The notes under the pieces: model-generated
The model's database searches: none
The model's input: only the letters and a program-made list of their open reading frames with translations
What the model was told of the DNA's origin: nothing
Made by a program: the position numbers and the translations under genes
In this document: piece after piece, positions 7,740 to 17,855 of the stretch
Numbering within the stretch: position 1 is the first letter of the stretch
Layout of the letters: each line of letters starts with the position of its first letter
Assembly (NCBI GenBank): GCA_017983695.1
Contig: JAGOAX010000004.1
Location: 336,538 to 400,537, forward strand
Source: Ferruginibacter sp.
GTDB taxonomy: Bacteria > Bacteroidota > Bacteroidia > Chitinophagales > Chitinophagaceae
Reading direction: 5' to 3'
DNA: 64,000 bases

Positions 7740-10514
7740 ATGCTGAAACAATTACGATATCTCTTACTCATAACTTATAATTTATTACTTATAACTGCAC
7801 TCTCAGCGCAGCAGACAGAAAAAGTATACCTCTCCGGAACCGGTAGCAACGATACCAAACAATGGGAGTTTATGTGTACAGGAGGCATGAATGCCAATAA
7901 ATGGACAACCATTGCAGTACCCAGTTGCTGGGAGTTGCAGGGCTTTGGTAAGTACGATTATGGTTTTGCAAAAGACAGTATAAGAGGAAAAGAAATAGGT
8001 TTATATAAATATTCTTTCGATGTACCAGCAAGCTGGAAAAATAAAACTGTTAAAATTGTTTTTGAAGGCTCTATGACAGATACTGACGTCAAGATCAATG
8101 GACAATCAGCAGGAGACATTCACCAGGGGGCATTTTATGCATTTAAATATGATATTACAGAGCTGATAAACTACGGCAAAAGAAATTTATTGGAAGTAAC
8201 TGTTGCCAAACATTCTGCCAACCAATCGGTGAATGAAGCAGAACGCAAAGCAGACTTTTGGATATTCGGTGGTATTTTCCGGCCAGTTTACCTGGAAGTA
8301 TTTCCAGACTTACACATTGAAAATATAGAGATAGATGCAACGGCTGATGGAGGCTTTTTTGCTTTTTTTGATGCAGATAATTTCCGGGGAAAAGCACAGG
8401 TTCAAATATTTGATGCTACAGGTAAATTGTTTGCAAAAGCCGGTGCAGTTCCGCTTGGACGCACAGATGTATTTTCAATTGATACGACTTTTTTACATCC
8501 TGAATTATGGAATCCTGAATCTCCTTACTTATACAAAGCTGTGTTTACGATCTATAAAGATGGAAAGCCCATTCACACAGTAACACAGAAGTTTGGTTTC
8601 AGGACAGTAAAATTAAAACAAAGAGATGGGATATATATAAATGGAGTGAAAGTAAAATTGAAAGGTGTTAATCGTCATTCCTTCCGTCCTGAAACCGGAC
8701 GCACCACCAGCAAACAAATAAGTATTGAAGATGTGTTGCTGATGAAAGACATGAATATGAATGCAGTTCGTATGAGCCACTATCCACCTGATGGCCATTT
8801 TTTAGAGGTATGCGATTCACTCGGTTTGTTTGTAATGAATGAGCTGGCCGGATGGCATGGTCATTATGATACACCAACTGGTACTAAGTTAGTGGAAGAA
8901 ATGATTGTACATGATATGAATCACCCTTCAATAATTATGTGGGCAAACGGTAATGAAGGTGGACATAATTTTGAATTGGATAGTTTATTTACTGAGTTTG
9001 ATATTCAGGAACGGCCTGTTGTACATCCCTGGCAATTGTTTAATGGCATAGAAACACAACATTACCGGGAGTATAATTATGGTATTGGTAATTATGAATA
9101 TGGAAGAGAAATTGTAATGCCCACCGAATTTTTACATGGCCAGTTTGATGGCGGCCATGGTGCAGGGCTGGAAGATTATTGGGAAAAAATGTGGCACAAT
9201 CCACTAAGTGCCGGTGGTTTTCTCTGGGACTTAGCCGATCAGGCTGTAGTAAGAAAAGATAAAAATGATTCTTTGGATACTGATAAATTCCGTGCAGCCG
9301 ATGGCATCGTTGGCCCACACCATGAAAAAGAAGGAAGTTTTTATGCAATAAAAGAAATATGGAGCCCGGTGTATTTTGAACGGAAAGAAATCACTTCGGC
9401 GTTTGATGGTAAGTTGAATGTGGAGAACCGGTATCACTTCACCAATATAAATACATGTACGTTTAGCTGGAATTTAAAACGTTTTGATTTACGGGGAACT
9501 AAGGAAGAAAACGGAAAAGCTAAAGCTCCTGATATTGCTCCCGGCGCAAAAGGAACATTGCAAATAAATTTACCTGCCAACTGGAAAGAGTTTAATGTGA
9601 TTTACGTAACTGTAAAAGATAAATTTCAGAAAGAGTTATTTACCTGGAGTTTCCCCATCAGCAACCCTAAAGAAGCAACTGAAAGAATTGTTGCGAAAGA
9701 AGGCAGTGACAAAATTGAAACGCCGGTTGCTGATACCAATATGATTTTGGTAAATGTGAAAGATGTTTCCCTGATGTTTAACGAATCAAGTGGAACACTT
9801 GCTTATGTAAAAAATAAAAACGGCGTATTGCCTTTTAACAATGGTCCGGTAGTGCAGGAAGGCGAGAATAACTTTAAAGGAATAAAAAAATACTGGGAAG
9901 GAGATAAGTACATAATCGAATCTACTTACGATAAAAAAGAAAGCTACAATACATTAAAGTGGACGGTCTATCCATCTGGCTGGATACAGTTGCAGGTAAA
10001 TTATTTTCCAGGTGCATACCACAGCAATTTTGACGGCATCAATTTTTCTTTTCCTGAAAATGAAATTAAGTCAGTTACCTACATGGGCAACGGCCCTTAC
10101 CATGTTTGGAAAAACCGTATGAAGGGCAACCAGTTTGGTGTATGGAATAAAACATACAACAACACGGAAACGGGAGAGGCACCGTGGGTGTATCCTGAGT
10201 TTAAAGGCTATCATTCAAACTTCTATGGTGGCTACTTCTTTACAAAAAACAACCGCTTTACGGTAGCAACGGAAACAGAAGATTTATTTCTTCGTTTGTT
10301 TACTCCTGCATGGAAAACCGACCAGTGGCATAATTACGAACCTTTATTCCCTTCCGGTGATATTTCTTTTATGCAGGGCATCAGCAGCATTGGTACAAAA
10401 ACGCAACGCAACGAAACCACCGGACCCATGGGCTTGAAAAATATTTTTTACGATTACGAAAAAGATCCGTCAAGGGCATTGAAGCTGGTATTGTATTTTA
10501 ATTTTAATGACTGA
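7740..10514 (+). CDS. Exported GH2 family glycoside hydrolase
   Basis: This protein of about 924 residues has a signal peptide ending in ITALSAQ. The order is the GH2 sugar-binding jelly roll (SCWELQGFGKYDYGF...), an immunoglobulin-like domain, the TIM barrel and C-terminal beta domains. The acid/base Glu is in NGNEGGHN (E406) and the nucleophile is in PTEFLHGQ (E463). GVNRHSFRPETGR is the usual GH2 barrel start. The enzyme cleaves a beta-galactoside-, glucuronide- or arabinopyranoside-type bond; the exact sugar cannot be told. ATG 7740 was chosen over the longer frame from 7677, whose first residues come from repeat family A. The h-region of the signal peptide is encoded by an AACTTATAAT-rich stretch resembling repeat family D. 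GH78 follows 2 nt after the stop. Confidence 0.85.
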   Translation: MLKQLRYLLLITYNLLLITALSAQQTEKVYLSGTGSNDTKQWEFMCTGGMNANKWTTIAVPSCWELQGFGKYDYGFAKDSIRGKEIGLYKYSFDVPASWKNKTVKIVFEGSMTDTDVKINGQSAGDIHQGAFYAFKYDITELINYGKRNLLEVTVAKHSANQSVNEAERKADFWIFGGIFRPVYLEVFPDLHIENIEIDATADGGFFAFFDADNFRGKAQVQIFDATGKLFAKAGAVPLGRTDVFSIDTTFLHPELWNPESPYLYKAVFTIYKDGKPIHTVTQKFGFRTVKLKQRDGIYINGVKVKLKGVNRHSFRPETGRTTSKQISIEDVLLMKDMNMNAVRMSHYPPDGHFLEVCDSLGLFVMNELAGWHGHYDTPTGTKLVEEMIVHDMNHPSIIMWANGNEGGHNFELDSLFTEFDIQERPVVHPWQLFNGIETQHYREYNYGIGNYEYGREIVMPTEFLHGQFDGGHGAGLEDYWEKMWHNPLSAGGFLWDLADQAVVRKDKNDSLDTDKFRAADGIVGPHHEKEGSFYAIKEIWSPVYFERKEITSAFDGKLNVENRYHFTNINTCTFSWNLKRFDLRGTKEENGKAKAPDIAPGAKGTLQINLPANWKEFNVIYVTVKDKFQKELFTWSFPISNPKEATERIVAKEGSDKIETPVADTNMILVNVKDVSLMFNESSGTLAYVKNKNGVLPFNNGPVVQEGENNFKGIKKYWEGDKYIIESTYDKKESYNTLKWTVYPSGWIQLQVNYFPGAYHSNFDGINFSFPENEIKSVTYMGNGPYHVWKNRMKGNQFGVWNKTYNNTETGEAPWVYPEFKGYHSNFYGGYFFTKNNRFTVATETEDLFLRLFTPAWKTDQWHNYEPLFPSGDISFMQGISSIGTKTQRNETTGPMGLKNIFYDYEKDPSRALKLVLYFNFND

Positions 10515-10516
10515 CC

Positions 10517-13261
10517 ATGAAGATAAAATTTCTGATATCATTTTTGCTGACAGGATTTATTTCTTCTGCACAGGTGACCATTAAAAACCTCCGTTGCGAA
10601 ATGTTGACGAATCCCTTGGGGATAGATGCGGTGCAGCCAAGGTTTAGCTGGCAATTGGAAAGTAGAAAAAAAAATGTAGTGCAAACTTCTTTTCAAATTA
10701 TTGTAAGCAGCACACAGCAAAAATTAAATACCGGCGAAGGGGATATGTGGAAATCCGCAACAATCAACGACAGTAAATCTTTGCTCATCGGTTATGGAGG
10801 CAAGCCATTGCAATCGGCAAAAAAATACTTTTGGAAAGTAAGGGTGATCACCAATAAAGGAGAAGCTTTTACCAATGAAAAAGCATTTTTTTCTACAGGT
10901 TTGCTAAAAGCCGAAGACTGGAAAGCAAAATGGATCGGGTATGATAAAGCTTCTGCCTGGGACAGTATCACACAATGGTCGAGGTTATCGGCAAGGTATT
11001 TAAGAAAGGAATTTCAGAATATCTCAGCTGTAAAAAGAGCAACGGTTTATATTTCCGGTTTAGGTATGTATGAATTGTATATTAACGGAAAAAAAATTGG
11101 CGACCAGGTTTTGGCACCCAACCCAACAGATTATCGAAAATCTTTTTTTTACAATACACATGATGTAACAACGGCAATAAAAAAGGGGAATAATGCTATT
11201 GCAACAGTATTGGGCAACGGTCGTTTTTTTACCATGCGGCAGAATTATAAAACACAAAAGCACAACACGTTTGGCTACCCCAAATTGTTATTGCAATTAG
11301 AAATTGAATATGCTGACGGAAGCAAAAAAACAGTGGTGAGTGATGAAAGCTGGAAGCTGAATGTAGACGGCCCAATAAGAACCAACAATGAATACGACGG
11401 CGAAGAGTATGATGCTACAAAAGAGCTTACCGGTTGGAGTCATGCAGGATTTAATGATAGTAAGTGGAGGCAACCCGAATTGGTTGCTGCGCCGCCCGGT
11501 AAAATGATAGCACAGTTTTCTGAACCAATGAAGGTAATGAAGACCATAAAACCAGTATCAATTAAAAATATTGGTAACGGAAAATATATTTTGGATATGG
11601 GACAAAATTTTGCCGGTTGGTTAAAACTGCAAAATATAAAAGGTAAAAGAGGCGATAAGATTACCATGAAGTTTGCAGAAAGCCTGCAGGCAAATGGCGA
11701 ATTATTTACCGCTAATTTAAGAGATGCAAAAGTTACAGATGTATATACATTAAAAGGTTCAGCTGCAGAAAGCTGGTGTCCGTCGTTTGTATATCATGGA
11801 TTTCGTTTTGTAGAAATTACCGGCTTCCCCGGCACAGCAACTGTAAATAATTTTGAAGGACAGTTGGTTTATGATGCATTAGAAACTACTGGTTCATTTG
11901 AAACATCTAACAGCACTATTAATTCCATTTACAAAAATGCCTGGTGGGGTATTGCATCCAATTATAAAGGTATGCCGGTTGATTGTCCGCAACGCAACGA
12001 ACGCCAGCCTTGGTTAGGCGACAGGGTAATTGGTGCACAGGGTGAAAGTTTTATGTTTGATAACGCCAAACTATATGCCAAATGGATGGATGATATTGAA
12101 CAGTCGCAAACCGCAGAAGGTGCCATACCGGATGTGGCACCGGCATTCTGGAATTATTATTCTGATGATGTTACCTGGCCGGCTGCTTTTATTACCATCA
12201 GCAATAATTTATACAACCAGTTTGGTGATGTAAAACCTATTCAGAAGAATTATGCCGCCATGAAAAAATGGATGAGCTATATGCAGAAAAAGTATTTGGT
12301 TAATTATATCATGACAAAAGATAAGTACGGCGATTGGTGTGTACCACCGGAAACTTTAGAATTGATCCATGCCAAAGACCCGGCCCGGCTTACCGATGGT
12401 AAATTAATTGCAACAGCATACTATTATAAATTACTTTCTTTTATGCAGCGCTTTGCAAAGCTTACAGGTAACAATGAAGATATAAAAGAGTATTTAGTTT
12501 TAGGTGATAGTATCAGAACTGCATTTCAAAAAACATTTTACAACGGGGAGAAAAAATATTATTCAAACAACACAGTTACTGCAAACCTGTTGCCATTGTA
12601 TTTTGGTATTTGCCCGGATTCATTAAAAGAAAAAGTGTTCGAAAATATTTATCATAAAATTCATGTAGAAAGTAAAGACCATACTACCACTGGTTTAATT
12701 GGTACACAATATTTATTTCGTGGCTTAACGGATTACAACAATACCAACCTGGCTTTTACATTGGCATCTAATACAACCTATCCAAGTTATGGTTATATGG
12801 TTGCCAATGGTGCTACTACCATTTGGGAATTATGGAATGGTAATACCGCCGATCCGAATATGAACAGCCAGAACCATGTAATGATGCTGGGTGACCTTAT
12901 TACATGGTTTTATGAAAACCTTGCCGGCATAAGAACGGATAAAGAAGCAGTGGGATTTAAAAAAATAACAATGAAACCATCATTGCCAGATGAGCTGCAG
13001 TTTGTAAATGCATCTTATAAAAGTGCCTATGGTTTAATTAAAAGCAATTGGAAAAAAAATGCGGATGTATTTGAATGGAGTATTTCTATTCCTGCCAATA
13101 CCTCTGCAAGAATATTTATTCCTGCAATATCGGAGAAGGATGTAACAGAATCAGGCAAAACTTTAAATAGTGATGGTATAAAAATAATTGGCTGGAAAGC
13201 TAGTGTGCTTACCATTGAAGTACCCAGCGGCGATTATCAATTTAAATCTACAATAAAATGA
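10517..13261 (+). CDS. Exported alpha-L-rhamnosidase, GH78
   Basis: This 914-residue protein has a signal peptide (FLISFLLTGFISSAQ). The N-terminal beta-sandwich shows the GH78 opening NPLGIDAVQPRFSW, followed by a rhamnosid_N-like domain (ATVYISGLGMYELYINGKKIGD). The (alpha/alpha)6 catalytic domain carries DCPQRNERQPWLGD, with Asp489 and general-acid Glu495, plus GATTIWELWNG near the C-terminus. It removes terminal alpha-L-rhamnose. Its stop overlaps the DUF3826 start by 4 nt (ATGA), so the two are coupled. Rhamnogalacturonans are the likely substrate class from the neighbouring genes. Confidence 0.92.
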   Translation: MKIKFLISFLLTGFISSAQVTIKNLRCEMLTNPLGIDAVQPRFSWQLESRKKNVVQTSFQIIVSSTQQKLNTGEGDMWKSATINDSKSLLIGYGGKPLQSAKKYFWKVRVITNKGEAFTNEKAFFSTGLLKAEDWKAKWIGYDKASAWDSITQWSRLSARYLRKEFQNISAVKRATVYISGLGMYELYINGKKIGDQVLAPNPTDYRKSFFYNTHDVTTAIKKGNNAIATVLGNGRFFTMRQNYKTQKHNTFGYPKLLLQLEIEYADGSKKTVVSDESWKLNVDGPIRTNNEYDGEEYDATKELTGWSHAGFNDSKWRQPELVAAPPGKMIAQFSEPMKVMKTIKPVSIKNIGNGKYILDMGQNFAGWLKLQNIKGKRGDKITMKFAESLQANGELFTANLRDAKVTDVYTLKGSAAESWCPSFVYHGFRFVEITGFPGTATVNNFEGQLVYDALETTGSFETSNSTINSIYKNAWWGIASNYKGMPVDCPQRNERQPWLGDRVIGAQGESFMFDNAKLYAKWMDDIEQSQTAEGAIPDVAPAFWNYYSDDVTWPAAFITISNNLYNQFGDVKPIQKNYAAMKKWMSYMQKKYLVNYIMTKDKYGDWCVPPETLELIHAKDPARLTDGKLIATAYYYKLLSFMQRFAKLTGNNEDIKEYLVLGDSIRTAFQKTFYNGEKKYYSNNTVTANLLPLYFGICPDSLKEKVFENIYHKIHVESKDHTTTGLIGTQYLFRGLTDYNNTNLAFTLASNTTYPSYGYMVANGATTIWELWNGNTADPNMNSQNHVMMLGDLITWFYENLAGIRTDKEAVGFKKITMKPSLPDELQFVNASYKSAYGLIKSNWKKNADVFEWSISIPANTSARIFIPAISEKDVTESGKTLNSDGIKIIGWKASVLTIEVPSGDYQFKSTIK

Positions 13262-13914
13262 TAGCAGTAATAAGAAAGGTGCTGATGCTTTTCGTTTGGA
13301 TGCTGGTACTGCAACCAGCATCAGCACAGGCAGATACAGCACTTGATAATAAAGCTGCAACATGGGTGGCTACATTGCAATTGACTGACAATGCTAAAGC
13401 AAAAAAAGTACAAGCTGCCATTGCAACACATCTTACTGCAGTAAAGGATTGGCACAATAACCATCATTTTACATTAGTACCAGAAGGTATTAATCCCGTA
13501 ACCGGAAGTAAATTATCCGAACTGGATAGGGATATCATTATCTGCTCCGCCAAACCAAAATCAGTGCATGAAAATTTGATGGTGGTACTTAAAACGGAAT
13601 TAGATTCGGCACAGGTGGAAATAATACTTGATAAATATACAATAGGTATAGTGGATTTTACTTTGAGAGGTTATAAAGCAATAGTGCCTGATCTTACTGC
13701 AAAAGAAGAAACAGAAATTTTAAAGAATCTTAAACAGGCAAGAGAACAGGCGATAGACTATAAAAATATGAAAGAGATATCTGCCATATTTGAAATTTAC
13801 AAAACCAAATGCGAACAGTATTTGAATAACAATGGGCGCAACTGGCGACAAATGTATAAAGCCTTTACCGACAAAATAAAAGCAGAAAAAGAAGCGGCAA
13901 AAAAGCAACAATAA
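13258..13914 (+). CDS. DUF3826 exported protein
   Basis: This 218-residue protein has a signal peptide (LMLFVWMLVLQPASAQA). The mature part matches DUF3826: HLTAVKDWHNNH, GSKLSELDRDII, ILDKYTIGIVDFT and ISAIFEIYKTKCEQYLNNNG are strongly conserved family segments. The function is unknown. The family is found in Bacteroidota polysaccharide loci, usually beside rhamnosidases. It is mostly helical with a charged lysine-rich C-terminus. Translation is coupled to the GH78 gene through an ATGA overlap. Confidence 0.85.
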   Translation: MIAVIRKVLMLFVWMLVLQPASAQADTALDNKAATWVATLQLTDNAKAKKVQAAIATHLTAVKDWHNNHHFTLVPEGINPVTGSKLSELDRDIIICSAKPKSVHENLMVVLKTELDSAQVEIILDKYTIGIVDFTLRGYKAIVPDLTAKEETEILKNLKQAREQAIDYKNMKEISAIFEIYKTKCEQYLNNNGRNWRQMYKAFTDKIKAEKEAAKKQQ

Positions 13915-13921
13915 AATTGTA

Positions 13922-15034
13922 ATGATGAAAGTGAAAGTATTATTGGGCCTGTTATTTATTTTTTGTGCAGCCACTGCACAAAACAAATGGAAAAAAGGCA
14001 TATTGGTCGATGAATTTATTTATGACACCGCCTCTTTTCCGCAGAGCCATGCCAGCACAATTGAAGAAACGCCGGATGGTTTAATTGCTGCATGGTTCGG
14101 CGGTACTAAGGAAGGGAATAAAGATGTGTGCATCTGGACAAGCCATTTAGTAAATGATAAATGGACAGCACCCAAAAAAGTAGCCGATGGTATTATGAAT
14201 GATACCACAAGATATGCCTGCTATAATCCTGTATTGTATTATACTAATAATGGTGAGTTATTATTATTTTATAAAATCGGGCCAAATGTGGCAGGCTGGA
14301 CAGGCTGGATGATGCGTAGCAACGACAATGGAAAAACATGGAGTACAAGAGAAGCATTACCACAAGGTTATTTAGGACCAATAAAAAATAAACCGGTACT
14401 GGTGGGTAACACACTGATATGCCCTTCGAGTACAGAAAAAAATGGATGGAAAGTGCATATGGAGTATACAACAGATAACGGAAGAACATGGAGCAAGTCG
14501 GACGATATTAATGATGGTAAAATTGTTTCCGCTATTCAACCCAGCATTTTAAAATATAAAGATGGCCGATTGCAGGTGTTGTGCCGCAGTATGAACAGAA
14601 CCATTAATGAAAGCTGGAGTAGTGATAGCGGTAAAACATGGAGCCCGATGAAAGCATCTGCATTGCCCAATAATAATTCTGGTACGGATGCTGTAACATT
14701 ACAAGATGGGAGGCAATTATTAGTGTACAATCATGTGAAGCCACCGGATAGTTTGCCAAGAGGCAAAGGTGCCCGTACACCACTGAATGTGGCGATATCA
14801 AAGGATGGGAAAAAATGGTATGCTGCAGTAATGCTGGAAGATTCACCCATCAGTCAATATTCATATCCCTCGGTGATACAAAGCAAAGATGGGATGGTGC
14901 ATATTGTATACACCTGGCGCAGGCTGAAAATAAAATATGTAAAAATTGATCCGAAGCATTTAAAATTGAAACTGATCAAAAATGAAAAATGGCCGGGGTT
15001 TGTTCCTTTGGTAACGAAACCTTCGGTGGATTAA
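13922..15034 (+). CDS. Exported sialidase-like beta-propeller (BNR repeats, COG4692 type)
   Basis: This 370-residue protein has a signal peptide (LLGLLFIFCAATAQ). Three Asp-box motifs are visible: SNDNGKTWS, TTDNGRTWS and SSDSGKTWS. The family-specific segments SHASTIEETPDGLIAAWFGG, LGPIKNKPVL, AIQPSILKYKDGRLQVLCR and SYPSVIQSKDGMVHIVYTWR identify the predicted-neuraminidase group COG4692. Sialidase-fold enzymes generally release 2-keto-3-deoxy acids, and the next genes encode NAL/DHDPS-type lyases. It may therefore release a keto-deoxy acid such as Kdo or Dha from pectin rather than sialic acid, but that is inference. The known Dha hydrolase of Bacteroides belongs to another family. Confidence 0.75.
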   Translation: MMKVKVLLGLLFIFCAATAQNKWKKGILVDEFIYDTASFPQSHASTIEETPDGLIAAWFGGTKEGNKDVCIWTSHLVNDKWTAPKKVADGIMNDTTRYACYNPVLYYTNNGELLLFYKIGPNVAGWTGWMMRSNDNGKTWSTREALPQGYLGPIKNKPVLVGNTLICPSSTEKNGWKVHMEYTTDNGRTWSKSDDINDGKIVSAIQPSILKYKDGRLQVLCRSMNRTINESWSSDSGKTWSPMKASALPNNNSGTDAVTLQDGRQLLVYNHVKPPDSLPRGKGARTPLNVAISKDGKKWYAAVMLEDSPISQYSYPSVIQSKDGMVHIVYTWRRLKIKYVKIDPKHLKLKLIKNEKWPGFVPLVTKPSVD

Positions 15035-15212
15035 AGGCCCGATCCTATCCTTCTCCGCCAGTTGGCGGAAAGTGAAAAAAAGAAGATTGCAGCGAAGACG
15101 TTCAACATAGTTATAATACAACATAATTGAAACTAAAATTAAATAAGCATAATCTACCAGTCAATCTCCTCCTTGTCCTCCCCTTTAGGGGGAGATAGAG
15201 GGGGCCTTAACG
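15035..15212. repeat. Intergenic: CCGCC palindrome (15054-15069) and family C palindrome (15161-15209)
   Basis: TCCGCCA-gt-TGGCGGA is a perfect 7-bp inverted repeat; a longer version lies at 46061-46080. The second element, CTCCCC-TTTA-GGGGAG with GGGGGCC behind it, is a pyrimidine/purine hairpin of the same type as 22601-22629, 44697-44719, 46193-46221 and 47590-47618. It ends only a few bases before the symporter start, so it lies in that gene's translation-initiation region. Confidence 0.65.
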
Positions 15213-16790
15213 ATGAACAACTTGCCCATAATTGATATCGCTATCATTGTCGTCTATTTGCTTGCCATGGTGGCTATTGGTTTTTATTTTTCTAAACGCA
15301 ATAAAAACACCGAGCAATTTACCAAAGCGTCAGGAAAAATTCCCGGTTGGGCAATCGGACTTTCTATTTACGCCACCTTTTTAAGCAGCAATACTTTTTT
15401 AGGCAATCCCGGTAAAGCATTCGGCAGCAATTGGAATGTTTTTGTATTCAGCATTTCTATGCCCCTGGCAGCATGGGTGGCCACAAAATATTTTGTTCCT
15501 TTTTACAGAAAGACAGGAGAAATTTCTGCTTACACCAATTTAGAAAAACGATTTGGCCCATGGGCAAGAACTTATGCTGTGGTATGTTTTTTACTGACAC
15601 AGTTTGCAAGGATGGGCACAATATTCTTCGGCATGGCATTAAGCCTACAGGCACTTACAGGGTTCTCTATGCAAAGCATCATGATCGTAATGGGATTGTG
15701 CATTATCATTTACACCGTACTGGGCGGCATGGAGGCAGTGATATGGACCGAAGTGGTACAGGGAGTGATAAAAACATTGGGTGCATTGCTCATTTTATAT
15801 TTGGTGGTAAAACAAATTCCCGGTGGCTTTAATAAAGTAATGGAGATTGCAAAAGCAGATAACAAATTCAGTTTGGGGAGTGCATCTTTAAATCTTACAC
15901 AACCAACTTTCTGGGTGGTTTTGCTCTATGGTTTTTTTATCAACCTCAATAATTTTGGTATGGACCAGAATTATATTCAGCGGTATCACACAGCAGCTTC
16001 AGAAAAGCAGGCAGCAAAATCTGTTTGGCTTTGTGTGGTAATGTATGTTCCGGTTTCTTTACTGTTTGTAATCATTGGTACATCTTTGTACGCATTCTAT
16101 CAAACACAGCCTGATTTAATTGACCCGGTAAAAATAAAACTGGCAACAGAAAAACTGGGAGCATTAGCAACACCGGAGCAAATACAGCATTTAGCTGCTA
16201 CATTTAAACCAGCTGACTATGCCGATAAAGTATTACCATATTTCATGGTAACAAAAGTACCTACGGGTTTATTGGGGTTGATTGTTGCGGCCATTTTATC
16301 TGCCGCCATGAGTACCATCAGCAGTAATATGAATGCAAGTGCCACTGTATTTACGGTTGATATTTATAAAAAATATTTCCGGCCGGGGATTACTGATAAA
16401 CAGCATTTGTTTTCCCTGCATCTTGCTACAGTTATTTTTGGATTGATTGGCTTAAGCGCCGGACTGGCTATGATTGGTGCCAAAAGTTTATTGGATACCT
16501 GGTGGAAACTCTCCGGCATTTTTGCAGGAGGTATGCTGGGATTATTTCTGCTGGGGCTGATAAGTAAACAAACAAAAAATGCAGCAGCCATTACCGCAAC
16601 TATTATTGGAGTATTGGTTATTTTATGGATGACATTCAGCGAAAACATCAGCGATCAATACAGCTTTTTAAAAAGCAGTCTACACAACAATATGATTATT
16701 GTGGTAGGAACATTGACGATATTTTTGGCTGGGGTTTTAATTACTGCGTTTAAGAAGACAAAAACCGGAAATACAAACGAAAAACAGTAA
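15213..16790 (+). CDS. Sodium:solute symporter (SSS family)
   Basis: This 525-residue inner-membrane protein has about 13 hydrophobic segments. SSS-family motifs are visible: FLSSNTFLGNPGKAF in the first helices, the GGMEAVIWTEVVQG segment, and SAAMSTISSNMNASATVFTVDIY in the conserved Na+-site helix. It imports an organic solute with Na+. It sits between a sialidase-like enzyme and NAL-type lyases, so a sugar acid is a reasonable guess. Its closest relative in the window is the symporter at 22638, which shares the layout and the SSNTFLG motif. Confidence 0.88.
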   Translation: MNNLPIIDIAIIVVYLLAMVAIGFYFSKRNKNTEQFTKASGKIPGWAIGLSIYATFLSSNTFLGNPGKAFGSNWNVFVFSISMPLAAWVATKYFVPFYRKTGEISAYTNLEKRFGPWARTYAVVCFLLTQFARMGTIFFGMALSLQALTGFSMQSIMIVMGLCIIIYTVLGGMEAVIWTEVVQGVIKTLGALLILYLVVKQIPGGFNKVMEIAKADNKFSLGSASLNLTQPTFWVVLLYGFFINLNNFGMDQNYIQRYHTAASEKQAAKSVWLCVVMYVPVSLLFVIIGTSLYAFYQTQPDLIDPVKIKLATEKLGALATPEQIQHLAATFKPADYADKVLPYFMVTKVPTGLLGLIVAAILSAAMSTISSNMNASATVFTVDIYKKYFRPGITDKQHLFSLHLATVIFGLIGLSAGLAMIGAKSLLDTWWKLSGIFAGGMLGLFLLGLISKQTKNAAAITATIIGVLVILWMTFSENISDQYSFLKSSLHNNMIIVVGTLTIFLAGVLITAFKKTKTGNTNEKQ

Positions 16791-16875
16791 AATTTTACAG
16801 CATAATAGTAGTATAACACATTTTTAATTGCTGCTTAAATAATGAATTTTATAGGGTGTATTTAAATGATTTGCT

Positions 16876-17853
16876 ATGAATGAAAAGAAATTTGTTCCGG
16901 TGATGATAACACCCTTCAACTTAAAAGCAAAAGTTGACCTGGATGTGGTAAGTAATCTCGTTGATTTTTATTTGGCAGCCGGTGTAAAAGGTTTTTTTGC
17001 CAATTGCCTCAGCAGCGAAATGTACAGCATTACCGAAGATGAACGTTTGGAATTAACGCAACATATTGTTCGTTATGTAAACGGCCGTGTGCCGGTGGTG
17101 GCAACAGGTTCATTTGGATTAACCGTGAATGATAAAGCAGAGTTTACCAAAAAGATTTATGATACTGGTATTGATGCGGTTATCTTAATTACCGGGCATT
17201 ATGCCAATGTAGAGGATAGTGATGATGTGCTGCTGAAAAATTTCGACCGTATGTTCAAACTCACGGGTAATATCCCGTTGGGTATGTATGAATGCCCGGC
17301 ACCTTATAAAAGGATTATTGGTCCTGATGTTTTTAAAACCTTGTTATCTGCAAACAGGTTAGTGTATCATAAAGACACTTCGATTGATCTGGAAAAAGTG
17401 AAAGCCAAAATTGATATTGTAAAAGAAACAAAATCTAACCTGGAATTTTTCGATGCACATTCGCCCAATGCGATGTACAGTTTACAAATGGGAGCGAAGG
17501 GCATGTCATCTATTAGCGGCAATTTTTATCCTGAGATATTAGTGTGGATGGTGAACAATGCTAATGATCCTTCACAGCTGGAAGAAGTAAAATGGTTACA
17601 ATCAGAAATAAGCCGTGTGGATCCATTGATACATATTGCTTATCCCATGAGCGCAAAATATTTTTTGCGTAAAAGAGGTTTGCCGGTTAGAACGATCAGT
17701 CGGGCTACAGCCTTGGAGTTAACACCAGATCAAAAGAAAACTTTAGACGAGATACACGATAGTTTTAAAACATGGTGCGAAAGATTACATATTAAACCGG
17801 TAGATGTAGAGCAGTTGATGTTGCCGAAATATCCTTTGGATGCGGCTATTTAA
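16876..17853 (+). CDS. Divergent DHDPS/N-acetylneuraminate-lyase family protein
   Basis: This 325-residue TIM-barrel protein belongs to the class I pyruvate-type aldolase/dehydratase superfamily. The Schiff-base lysine is K166 in LVYHKDTS and the partner tyrosine is Y138 in GMYECPAPY. The usual GTTGE substrate-carboxylate motif is replaced by CLSSEMYS (44-51), so the substrate differs from classical DHDPS or NAL. A second, canonical member lies at 19481. Candidate reactions are retro-aldol cleavage or dehydration of a 2-keto-3-deoxy acid. It starts 85 nt after the symporter gene. Confidence 0.82.
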   Translation: MNEKKFVPVMITPFNLKAKVDLDVVSNLVDFYLAAGVKGFFANCLSSEMYSITEDERLELTQHIVRYVNGRVPVVATGSFGLTVNDKAEFTKKIYDTGIDAVILITGHYANVEDSDDVLLKNFDRMFKLTGNIPLGMYECPAPYKRIIGPDVFKTLLSANRLVYHKDTSIDLEKVKAKIDIVKETKSNLEFFDAHSPNAMYSLQMGAKGMSSISGNFYPEILVWMVNNANDPSQLEEVKWLQSEISRVDPLIHIAYPMSAKYFLRKRGLPVRTISRATALELTPDQKKTLDEIHDSFKTWCERLHIKPVDVEQLMLPKYPLDAAI

Positions 17854-17855
17854 GT

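Noticed and set aside
7535..7771. 78-residue - strand ORF between the six-hairpin GH and GH2
   Set aside because: It is made of the palindromic element and repeat A; not a gene.
13922..15034. Classical sialidase acting on sialic acid
   Set aside because: There are no NanE/NanK-type genes and the Asp-box family is COG4692; the substrate is more likely another keto-deoxy acid.
15431..15832. 133-residue + strand ORF inside the symporter
   Set aside because: Alternative frame of a conserved SSS gene.
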